Shown piece after piece: positions 25,874-33,382 of a stretch of 64,000 nucleotides of DNA (position 1 is its first letter; each line of letters starts with the position of its first letter). The notes below the pieces were generated by a model. It saw only the letters and a program-made list of their open reading frames with translations. It was not told where the DNA came from and searched no databases. The translations under genes were made by a program, and so were the position numbers. The DNA lies in the NCBI GenBank assembly GCA_039818345.1, contig JBCBUC010000021.1, positions 1-64,000 on the forward strand. Reading direction: 5' to 3'. The stretch comes from Parvularcula sp039818345 (lineage in GTDB: Bacteria > Pseudomonadota > Alphaproteobacteria > Caulobacterales > Parvularculaceae).

Positions 25874-27123
25874 TGGCCACCGTGCATCTCACTCCGTTCG
25901 AAGAGCATCTCTTTGCTGACCTGCCGGCGAGCGCCGTCACGAAAGCCTTGCGAGAGCGCGGGCTTCCTGGGCGACGGACAGAGACCTGGAAATGGTCCGA
26001 TCTTCGTGGTGCGGAGCGGCAAGCCCGTTCGCCATCGGAGGATTTCGCGGCTGTCGTTCCGGATGCGCCCATCGCGCTTACTGATGGCTTTGTTCTGACC
26101 TTAAAGAACGGCCGCCCGGTGGCGCCTGCTGGTATCGAACCCAAACCGATCATTTCTGATGGGGTCAAGGTCGGCACGACTTATGTGGTCGATGATGGTC
26201 TGGTGGTTTCGTTCTACCAAAAGGGGCGTGAAGCCGATGATGGCGGCCAGGCGCCAGGCCAGGAACTCGCGGGCATGGCTGAGTTTGCGCCATTGATTTC
26301 CATCAGCGTGCTTCCAGGTTTCTCCCATCGCGTCACCGTGCGTCGCCTCTCTGATGGTGAGGGTCAGCATAGTGATAATCTTTTCCTGTCCATTGGTGCA
26401 GAGAGTCAGGTGACCTTTCTTGAAACTCACGAGGTCATAGGCGCGCCGTTCATCAACAGCCGAACCGAGATTGAGCTCGACCAAAAGTCGACATGTGAAC
26501 GATATATCGTACAGCCCAGCGCATCGGAAGCGGTCATCGTGCATTCGTCGATCGTCCGGCTTGACGAAAAAGTCGATGATCAACCGGTTCGCTTTCATCA
26601 GTCCACGCTTGCGCTTGGTGCGAAGCTGGCGCGCCACGAAACCCGCCTCTCGCACTTAGGCGAAAGTGCGGCGCAGCTTGATGCGCTCTACCGCCTAACC
26701 GAAGATCTTCACACGGATATCACCACCCATGTCACCTTTTCAGGTGAGGATGGAGAGACTGACCAGCTGGTCAAAGGGATTGGTGACGGCCGCTCGCGCG
26801 GCGTTTTCCAGGGTAAGTTCCTTGTCGAACGCGGTGCGCAGAAGACCGATGCGCAAATGGCCCATCACGCTTTGCTTCTCTCTAAAGGTGCGCATATCAA
26901 CGCCAAGCCAGAGCTTGAGATCTATGCGGACGATGTCGAATGTGCCCATGGTAACACCGCCGGTGCCCTCGATCCCGAAGCGCTCTTCTATATGCGCCAG
27001 CGCGGCGTGCCGGAGGACCAGGCGCGGGCCCTCCTGATCGAGGCGTTTGCCGGCGAGGTCTTGCAACGGATCCCTCACGAGACCATTCGGGGCTCGTTCG
27101 AAGAGATTTTCCGGAGGGTCTAG
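25873..27123 (+). CDS. sufD: Fe-S assembly protein SufD
   Basis: SufB-like partner of the scaffold complex; 416 residues. The C-terminal beta-helix region carries NRFQG-like GVFQGKFLVERGAQKTDAQ (about 310-328) and the ending YADDVECAHGNT and MRQRGVPEDQARALLIEAF (about 375-395), both diagnostic for SufD/SufB. Starts at GTG 25873, overlapping the sufC stop by one base (TAGTG). The next gene has the same TAGTG junction. Confidence 0.96.
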   Translation: MATVHLTPFEEHLFADLPASAVTKALRERGLPGRRTETWKWSDLRGAERQARSPSEDFAAVVPDAPIALTDGFVLTLKNGRPVAPAGIEPKPIISDGVKVGTTYVVDDGLVVSFYQKGREADDGGQAPGQELAGMAEFAPLISISVLPGFSHRVTVRRLSDGEGQHSDNLFLSIGAESQVTFLETHEVIGAPFINSRTEIELDQKSTCERYIVQPSASEAVIVHSSIVRLDEKVDDQPVRFHQSTLALGAKLARHETRLSHLGESAAQLDALYRLTEDLHTDITTHVTFSGEDGETDQLVKGIGDGRSRGVFQGKFLVERGAQKTDAQMAHHALLLSKGAHINAKPELEIYADDVECAHGNTAGALDPEALFYMRQRGVPEDQARALLIEAFAGEVLQRIPHETIRGSFEEIFRRV

Positions 27124-27368
27124 TGGCAACGCTTGAGTGTTTTGTGTGTTTCGAGGATGCCGAATACCAAGGCATCGTAGGTGGTCAGCACCATTGGTGC
27201 TGCCCCGAATGCGGCAATTACGCCGTGATTGATGACGAGCGGCGGGACAGCCTTCGCCGCTTCGTCGCGGTGCCTGCGCTACAAGACTTTTTCGACGACG
27301 AGCGCGCCAAAGGCGTTGAGCGTCCCGTGGTCACCATGGAACTTTTAGAGGAGCTAACCGTCAGTTGA
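27123..27368 (+). CDS. Cys-rich zinc-ribbon-like protein between sufD and sufS
   Basis: An 81-residue protein with CFVC at residues 6-9 and CCPEC at 26-30, a spacing that suits a zinc ribbon or a small cluster-binding site. Not one of the standard Suf proteins and no family recognised. It is fused into the operon by one-base and four-base overlaps with sufD and sufS, so it is made with them. A role as metal or sulfur carrier is an attractive guess only. Confidence 0.72.
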   Translation: MATLECFVCFEDAEYQGIVGGQHHWCCPECGNYAVIDDERRDSLRRFVAVPALQDFFDDERAKGVERPVVTMELLEELTVS

Positions 27369-28585
27369 CCTTCAACGTCGATGATATCCGCGGGCAATTC
27401 CCGATCTTGAGCCGTGAGGTGCATGGCAAGCCGCTTGTCTATCTCGACAATGCGGCGTCGGTGCAAAAGCCTCAGGCGGTGATCGATGCGCTGTCAGGCG
27501 CGATGGCTGGTCAGTATGCGAATGTCCACCGCGGGCTTCATACCCTGGCGAATGAGACGACAGCGGCGTTCGAGGGCGCACGCGAAACGGTGCGGCGCTA
27601 TCTCAATGCCGCCAGCACGGACGAAATTATTTTCACGATGGGCGGCACGGATGCTGTCAATCTTGCGGCCAATGTTCTGGGTCAAGAGGAGATCGGTGAG
27701 GGTGACGAGATCATCCTCTCGGTGATGGAGCACCATTCCGATATTGTGCCGTGGCACTTCCTGCGAGAGCGCAAGGGTGCGGTCCTCAAATGGCTCGATG
27801 TCGATGATGACGGCAATGTCGATCTCCACGCCTATGCGGCGATGTTCACGGATCGGACGAAAATGGTGGCGATCACCCACCAGTCGAATGTCCTTGGTTC
27901 GGTGACGCCTCTCAAAGAGATGGCGCGGATTGCCCATGAGCACGGGGCACTGATCCTCTCCGATGGTTGTCAGGCGGCGGTGCATGGCCCGGTCGATGTC
28001 CAGGATCTTGGTGCCGATTTCTATGTCTTCACGGGTCACAAAACCTATGGCCCAACCGGGATCGGCATTCTTTACGGTAAAAAATCTGTACTCGATCGAC
28101 TACCGCCTTTTCGGGGCGGCGGTGAGATGATTGATATCGTTGAGCAAGACCGCATCACCTATAACGATCCGCCGCATCGGTTTGAGGCGGGAACACCGCC
28201 GATCCTCGAAGCGATCGGCCTTGGCGCGGCGCTTGAGTGGATCATGGCCCAGGACATCGAAGGCCTGCGGGCGCACGAACGTGCACTGACGGATCACGCG
28301 ATGGAGGCCTTGCGCGAAACGAACTTCATCGAACTCTATGGTGCGCAGGCGGAGAAAGGCCCGGTGGTGGCCTTCAACCTGAAAGGTGTCCATCCGCACG
28401 ATGTCTCGACCATCCTCGATCGCCAGGGCGTCGCGGTGCGAGCTGGCCACCATTGCTGTCAGCCCTTGATGAAGCGCCTTGATGTCACCGCCACCGCACG
28501 GGCCAGTTTTGCCGCCTACAACACCCATGACGACGTCGACGCCCTCCTTGAAGCCTGCCGTAAGGCACATGATCTGTTGAGCTAA
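27365..28585 (+). CDS. sufS: cysteine desulfurase SufS
   Basis: Type II cysteine desulfurase of 406 residues, donor of sulfur to the SufBCD scaffold. FTGHKTYGPTG (about 221-231) contains the PLP lysine and RAGHHCCQPLM (about 359-369) the catalytic cysteine, in the short loop typical of SufS. The start is TTG 27365 because the family begins directly here and the codon overlaps the previous stop. No SufE or SufU gene is in the window, so the sulfur relay partner is elsewhere or replaced. Confidence 0.96.
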   Translation: MTFNVDDIRGQFPILSREVHGKPLVYLDNAASVQKPQAVIDALSGAMAGQYANVHRGLHTLANETTAAFEGARETVRRYLNAASTDEIIFTMGGTDAVNLAANVLGQEEIGEGDEIILSVMEHHSDIVPWHFLRERKGAVLKWLDVDDDGNVDLHAYAAMFTDRTKMVAITHQSNVLGSVTPLKEMARIAHEHGALILSDGCQAAVHGPVDVQDLGADFYVFTGHKTYGPTGIGILYGKKSVLDRLPPFRGGGEMIDIVEQDRITYNDPPHRFEAGTPPILEAIGLGAALEWIMAQDIEGLRAHERALTDHAMEALRETNFIELYGAQAEKGPVVAFNLKGVHPHDVSTILDRQGVAVRAGHHCCQPLMKRLDVTATARASFAAYNTHDDVDALLEACRKAHDLLS

Positions 28586-28588
28586 GCT

Positions 28589-29026
28589 ATGACCGAGCAA
28601 TCAAGCGATACCTTCGATCCTGAAACCGGTGCCCGCGATATGATCGACCTCTCCGCGCCGACGGAGGAGCCATCCGCGCTGGCCGAGCCTGTGAGCGAGG
28701 TCGAGGTCGCTGATATGACCCAAGCGGTGATCAGGGCACTCAAAACCGTCTTTGATCCGGAAATTCCGGTTGATATCTATGAACTCGGTCTCATCTATAA
28801 GGTCGATTTTGATCCCGCGACCGATGATAAGGGCGCCAAAATCACCGTGGACATGACCTTGACCGCGCCGGGCTGCCCCGTTGCCGGCGAAATGCCAGGT
28901 TGGGTTGAAGATGCTATCCTCACCGTCGATGGCGTCGACGAAGTGTCGGTGAACATGACGTTTGAGCCGCCTTGGTCGCCGGATCGGATGAGCGAAGAGG
29001 CCAAGCTCGAGCTGGGATGGATGTAA
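28589..29026 (+). CDS. sufT: SufT-like DUF59/MIP18-family protein
   Basis: A 145-residue cytosolic protein. After an acidic disordered N-terminus (1-40) the DUF59 core runs from ALKTVFDPEIPVDIYELGLIY to LTAPGCPVAGEMPGWVE (conserved Cys) and FEPPW near the end. SufT proteins help in maturation of Fe-S enzymes and occur at this place in many alphaproteobacterial suf operons. Spacing of three bases from sufS. Confidence 0.93.
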   Translation: MTEQSSDTFDPETGARDMIDLSAPTEEPSALAEPVSEVEVADMTQAVIRALKTVFDPEIPVDIYELGLIYKVDFDPATDDKGAKITVDMTLTAPGCPVAGEMPGWVEDAILTVDGVDEVSVNMTFEPPWSPDRMSEEAKLELGWM

Positions 29027-29030
29027 CGGA

Positions 29031-29393
29031 ATGGCTAAACGACCAAGACCCCAGGCGATCACCCTGACCGACCGCGCGGCGGAACGGATGCAGGCGATTA
29101 TGGCGAACGCCGATGAAGACTTTATCGGTGTGCGCATCGGCGTGAAAAACGGCGGCTGCGCGGGGATGGAATACACCCTCGACTACGCGACCGATAAAGA
29201 GATGCTGGACGAGGTGGTGGAGGACCGCGGCGTGACGATCCTCATTGATCCCAAAGCGATCCTTTTCCTCCTCGGGACCGAGGTCGATTATGTGACCGAG
29301 AAGCTCTCCAGTCGCTTCACCTTTAACAATCCCAACCAGACTGATGCTTGCGGTTGCGGCGAAAGCGTGACGATTGTTCCGGCGACGGCCTAG
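29031..29393 (+). CDS. sufA: A-type iron-sulfur carrier SufA/IscA
   Basis: A 120-residue carrier of the HesB/IscA family. The three cluster-binding cysteines are present in GGCAGMEY (about 42-49) and ACGCGES (about 107-113). It takes clusters from SufBCD to target proteins. Last gene of the operon; its stop overlaps the convergent gene's stop by four bases, so no room is left for a classical terminator. Confidence 0.95.
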   Translation: MAKRPRPQAITLTDRAAERMQAIMANADEDFIGVRIGVKNGGCAGMEYTLDYATDKEMLDEVVEDRGVTILIDPKAILFLLGTEVDYVTEKLSSRFTFNNPNQTDACGCGESVTIVPATA

Positions 29394-30118
29394 CCTTTAA
29401 AGACAGCCCGCAGGAAAGCCTCGACGGCCTCTGATTTACCGATCGGTCCCATGAAAAAGGGCACCAGATTGGCAAGCACAGTGATGAAAGTCGCTGGGTG
29501 ACGGAGCTTGCCCAGATACGCCGCCGCGGCGAGCGTCAGCGAAATGATGATCACTTGCGTCAGGAAGAGCGGCTGCAACACGATGATCGGGTTATCAAAA
29601 CCGAAAATCATGATGGCAGTGTTCTGCATGCCGCGACCAAGGGCCGGCATCATGATGATGAAGGCTGTGGAAATCAGCCACCATGCATGATCCTCCATCT
29701 GTTTACGGTATAAAATAGCCATTGGGATGGCGATCATGAACGCAGTGAACAGCGCCAGCTCGTTAACCAAAACCCCGAGGAAAAACCAAGGCTCCAAAAC
29801 ACCAAAACGTTCCGGCATCTGGGCCGACATGTCTGCATAGAAGATGTCCCGGTGCATCATACTGATCGACGTGAAGCCAAAGCCGCCAGCGATGAAAAAG
29901 CCGAAGATCCCCACCGTGCGGTGGGTCGCGATACTTCCCTGAGCGTAGAGGAAGGGCTGAACAATCAAGAGTACGTACCAGGCGCTCGCTAGCCAATAAT
30001 GGAGGTGCACGGCCCAAGTGTTGCGGCCAAAGTCACCCCAATAGTCACCAAAAATGCCCACCTGTATCAGGATCAACGGCACAACCATCAAGAGATACAG
30101 TGTTTTGTATTTTTCCAA
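29390..30118 (-). CDS. multi-span membrane protein
   Basis: A 242-residue integral membrane protein with about seven helices (roughly 8-25, 38-58, 68-88, 108-133, 145-160, 172-198, 208-228). HRTVGIFGFFIAGGFGF near residue 66 is reminiscent of DUF2306-type heme or cytochrome-like membrane proteins, but I cannot confirm that family. The first start is TTG 30118 with a GAAGAAGG that is too close, so the true start may be a few residues further. It is transcribed convergently to sufA. Confidence 0.72.
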   Translation of the reverse strand: MEKYKTLYLLMVVPLILIQVGIFGDYWGDFGRNTWAVHLHYWLASAWYVLLIVQPFLYAQGSIATHRTVGIFGFFIAGGFGFTSISMMHRDIFYADMSAQMPERFGVLEPWFFLGVLVNELALFTAFMIAIPMAILYRKQMEDHAWWLISTAFIIMMPALGRGMQNTAIMIFGFDNPIIVLQPLFLTQVIIISLTLAAAAYLGKLRHPATFITVLANLVPFFMGPIGKSEAVEAFLRAVFKG

Positions 30119-30242
30119 AGCCTTCTTCGGATCGTTTCATCGATCCGCCCCCTCATCGATCACTTTGCTTGACCGATAGGGGTGCGGAGCACAAGTCAAT
30201 GACTGCGCATAAAACATCCGTGCGCTTTGCGCGTCCGACGCC

Positions 30243-30659
30243 CTAGCTGGCGAGGGCCAATAGGTTCGCCAGGGCTAACCCGATCAGCGACAGCGAGCTT
30301 AGGGCAAAAAGAACGAACCGTACGGGGATGAAATTCACCACCGATTGCCAGAAACTGTGGGCGATACGGAAAATGACATAGGCCCACGCCATGGTGACAG
30401 CGAAACCGCCCTCATTGCCCGCAAGGGTCGTGTAAAAAGCTAGCGCGTAGAAGACGACTGGCTGCTCATGCAGGTGGTTATAATTGTCGGCAATCTGACG
30501 GACTTCCCGCGGCAGGACGTCCATTTCGGATTTTTCCTTCATTTTGGCGACGTCAATCTTGGCCTTTTGCATGGCCGGAATGCGGGTGGCGTACATCCAA
30601 ACCCACATGACCAGCGACCAGCTGGCGAGTATAAGCACCGGTGTCAGTGTCGAGCTCAT
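30243..30659 (-). CDS. MAPEG family membrane protein
   Basis: A 138-residue, four-helix membrane protein of the MAPEG family (glutathione and eicosanoid enzymes). The PREVRQIADNYNHLHEQPVVFYALAF stretch (about 51-75) with NYNHLHEQP, and a RIAHSFWQSV segment, fit the family core. The ribosome binding site AAAGGA is well placed before ATG 30659. The first 43 bases of this gene recur, decayed, at 32026-32068 on the far side of the sulfotransferase gene. Confidence 0.86.
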   Translation of the reverse strand: MSSTLTPVLILASWSLVMWVWMYATRIPAMQKAKIDVAKMKEKSEMDVLPREVRQIADNYNHLHEQPVVFYALAFYTTLAGNEGGFAVTMAWAYVIFRIAHSFWQSVVNFIPVRFVLFALSSLSLIGLALANLLALAS

Positions 30660-30982
30660 TATTGAGTTCCTTTTGTTCGTGACAATTCTTGGCGCGATGA
30701 AACTATTCGCTTATTGAGTTTGAAGGAAGAGAAAATTCAGATACTTTTCTCTCGAAACCCTATATGCTCTCCTCTATCAGGGCTCCGTCAAACCTTCTGT
30801 TCATCCACATAAAAATGGTACACTGAATATCATTGCTGGGACCTTACGTCGGTGTTTGCCTCTTATCTCATTATCTTGAGCGGCGATTTTATACTCCGCA
30901 CTTCCTCGGTCAAACTTGCTATTTGCGAAACGTCCGGTAGTTGGATGGGAGCTATCTGGTCTTCATAAATAAGGATTGCATC
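30660..30982. other. AT-rich gap before the sulfotransferase gene
   Basis: This 323-base stretch is much richer in A+T than the surroundings and shows no gene on either strand. It probably holds the promoter of the sulfotransferase gene. The change in composition begins right at the MAPEG start codon, which fits insertion of foreign DNA. Confidence 0.5.
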
Positions 30983-31945
30983 ATGTTTGATCGCGTCATT
31001 CTACATCTTGGTGCCACAAAGACAGGCACCACTGCAATCCAAACGGCCCTGCACCATGCCAGCGATTCTCTTGCAGAACAGGGTACAATCTACCCGGCTC
31101 TTAGGAGAGCCAGGGGTGACGCTTCGCGCGTGAACGGGAATGGTAAAGTCTTCAAGTTCATGAAACGACAAGAATCAAACACGAATGCTCGGCGTTCTCG
31201 ACTTCGCACAACCCTGCAAAATGTCGTGGGTGAAAGTGTTGGACACACCCTGTTATTTTCAGCAGAAGGACTTCAGCAAACTTCAGTAGACGATATTCAA
31301 CTTTTGAAGGCTGAGTTTGAAAGATATGGACCGCTAGAGATTGTCTACTTTGTGCGTCATGTTACTGACCATGCTTTATCACAGTATGGGGAATATATCC
31401 GTCGTCGTCGACTGAAAGACGATTTTTCAGAATTTGCAAAATACTATAAGGTTTCATTTCTGGACGTTTTAAGAACCTGGTCTGATGTCTGCGGTACTGG
31501 ATCTGTTAAGACCTACGTATATGATCCGTCCCAGGACGCAATAGCCAACTTTTTTAAACTTATTGGCGCAGAGCCGCCTAAGGAAAAAACAATCGTCCAC
31601 CGGAGTCTTTCGTATGAAGAGTTGGCACTTATGCGATGGCTCAATACCAGGATCGATGATCGTCTGACGTTGGTAAAATTTGCAACATCGTTGAGTCAAC
31701 ACCCGAGTCTTTCGACAAAGAAACTCCGGGCAACCAGCGATGATCTGCGCAATCTCACTGTGAATAATGCGCATATTGTTGAACAGGTTAACCGCGAATT
31801 TGTCACTGAGGGCGAGCTGAAGATGGCCTCCGACAAGGTGATCGACGATACGCCTGCTGAGGAAATAGACCTTCATCAACAGGGTCCCCTCTTGTTGACG
31901 GCTATATACGAGGCTTTGAATTATGCGTCACGCCAGTCACGTTGA
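30983..31945 (+). CDS. sulfotransferase-like protein
   Basis: A 320-residue cytosolic protein of the PAPS-dependent sulfotransferase superfamily. The 5'-phosphosulfate loop is HLGATKTGTTAIQ (residues 8-20) at the very N-terminus and the 3'-phosphate site is FVRHVTDHALSQY (123-135) with Arg125 and Ser133. The acceptor cannot be told; relatives often modify surface glycans. ATG 30983 has AAGGA seven bases upstream. Base composition is AT-rich with codons unlike the neighbours, a sign of horizontal acquisition. Confidence 0.85.
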   Translation: MFDRVILHLGATKTGTTAIQTALHHASDSLAEQGTIYPALRRARGDASRVNGNGKVFKFMKRQESNTNARRSRLRTTLQNVVGESVGHTLLFSAEGLQQTSVDDIQLLKAEFERYGPLEIVYFVRHVTDHALSQYGEYIRRRRLKDDFSEFAKYYKVSFLDVLRTWSDVCGTGSVKTYVYDPSQDAIANFFKLIGAEPPKEKTIVHRSLSYEELALMRWLNTRIDDRLTLVKFATSLSQHPSLSTKKLRATSDDLRNLTVNNAHIVEQVNREFVTEGELKMASDKVIDDTPAEEIDLHQQGPLLLTAIYEALNYASRQSR

Positions 31946-32025
31946 TTAGGTGGTGTGTACTGCGCAACAGCGGCAGGGATCCGTTGCAGTAGGGCTACTA
32001 GAATGGTGACTTGACCCGGTGCATA

Positions 32026-32068
32026 ACCAGTTGGCGAGTATAAGCATCAGTGTTAGTGCCTAGCCCAT
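32026..32068 (-). pseudogene. decayed 5' fragment of a MAPEG gene
   Basis: Reading the minus strand from 32068, 36 of 43 bases match the first 43 bases of the intact MAPEG gene (30659 down to 30617). The ATG and the LILAxW codons are kept, but codon 3 is now TAG, and identity stops abruptly after CTGGT. An AAGGGAG before the ATG keeps the position of a ribosome binding site. The two copies are direct repeats around the sulfotransferase segment. The remainder of the 254-base gap (31946-32199) shows no gene. Confidence 0.75.
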
Positions 32069-32199
32069 AACGAATCTCCCTTCGGTTTCTTTGCAGGCGA
32101 CCTAATCAGGTGACGGACCGTTTGTCGTGTTTCGGTGCTCCCGCCGCTTGACGGCTGGCCCTCACGTCGCAGACTGCGGCGCAATAAGGGATTGTGACC

Positions 32200-32709
32200 A
32201 TGCGCCTGTTGCTTGTTATTGCCGCTTTCATGTGGGTTTTTGCGCCCGCCGCCGCCGAAGTCTCCTCCGCCAGTGAGCGAGGGTTCACTCTCCGTCACGA
32301 GGCCACGTCGGTGCAGTCGCCTGATGAGGTTTGGCAGCGCCTGATGAACCCGGCGACGTGGTGGGCGGACGATCACACCTATTCAGCGGATGCGTCCAAC
32401 ATCTCCCCGCTGGGTAAAGCAGGCTCTTACTGGCGCGAGGATTGGCAAACAGGCTCCGTGGTTCATGGCCGGGTCTTGCTGGTGAAGGACGGTGAGGAGC
32501 TTGTTTTGTCGGCGCCGTTCGGGCCGCTTCTTTATACGGGTGCGGAGTGCATATGGTCGATCAAGCTCACCCCAGCCGACGGCGGAGGCACGCGGATCAC
32601 GTCGTCTCACACCGTTGTCGGCGGTGAGGGCACAGGGCTTAAGGAGCTCGCACCGGCGGTCGATTTTGTGATGGGAGCTGGCATCGCGAGCCTCGCCAGC
32701 GGCGAATGA
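32200..32709 (+). CDS. exported SRPBCC/START-like protein
   Basis: A 169-residue protein with a clear signal peptide (1-19, cut after APAAA) and a START-like ligand-binding domain of the AHSA1/SRPBCC type. SPDEVWQRLMNPATWW (about 40-55) is the signature first helix, followed by strands ending in a long C-terminal helix that includes the AVDFVMGAG stretch. It would lie in the periplasm and hold a hydrophobic ligand; no ligand can be named. ATG 32200 is preferred over GTG 32194. Confidence 0.8.
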   Translation: MRLLLVIAAFMWVFAPAAAEVSSASERGFTLRHEATSVQSPDEVWQRLMNPATWWADDHTYSADASNISPLGKAGSYWREDWQTGSVVHGRVLLVKDGEELVLSAPFGPLLYTGAECIWSIKLTPADGGGTRITSSHTVVGGEGTGLKELAPAVDFVMGAGIASLASGE

Positions 32710-32761
32710 TCGAGTTGGCGGCAACTGGCCGACGGGCTGCGCCGGTGTTTCTAGCCGGAGT

Positions 32762-33316
32762 GTGAACACCGGAGGGGGCGTTGATCAGTTAAAGACCGCA
32801 TACTTAACAATCGTATGGCAATTGGGGGCCTTGATGTTTTTGGTCGTGATCGCAGCGGCAGGTCTGTTTCTGTCCGATCTTGACGGCAGCTGGTCGGGGT
32901 ACTTGGAGTACTGCGACTATCAGTCAAATGGGCTCGAACAGATTTCGGTTGCCGTTGAGAACGAGTTGCATGGCAGGCTGTTGATCAGCAAATTCAATTT
33001 CACCGACCCCGGAGTCCAGGTCTACCGCGCGTCGGTGACGAGCTACGATGCAGAGAGCGGCAAGGCCTTCGAAGCCTATGTGCGCGATGGTTCCGCCGAG
33101 CACTATGAGAGCGACTATGCGCTCGAGGAGACGGTCGACGGTTGGACAATGACGCAAACCCGGCAGGGTTTGGACGGCGACGACGTGGCGATGATCCGAG
33201 ATGTTACGTCTTATGACGGTGAGAAGCTCATCACCGAACGGACCGTGGATGTGCTGGGCGACGGGCAAGAGGACTTTCTGTTCCGAAACCGCCTTGTTGT
33301 GACCCGCCAGCAATAG
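32762..33316 (+). CDS. hypothetical membrane-anchored protein
   Basis: A 184-residue protein starting at GTG 32762, with one hydrophobic segment (about 19-38) and a soluble C-terminal domain starting DGSWSGYLEYCDYQ, probably outside the inner membrane. The domain is beta-rich and acidic. No family recognised. It sits 67 bases before alaS on the same strand but no link is implied. Confidence 0.65.
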   Translation: MNTGGGVDQLKTAYLTIVWQLGALMFLVVIAAAGLFLSDLDGSWSGYLEYCDYQSNGLEQISVAVENELHGRLLISKFNFTDPGVQVYRASVTSYDAESGKAFEAYVRDGSAEHYESDYALEETVDGWTMTQTRQGLDGDDVAMIRDVTSYDGEKLITERTVDVLGDGQEDFLFRNRLVVTRQQ

Positions 33317-33382
33317 CCCGGCTTTTGAGCGGTGCGCCAAACCAATTGCGCCTGAGCGCACACGCCCCTAACTGCGGGCGCT

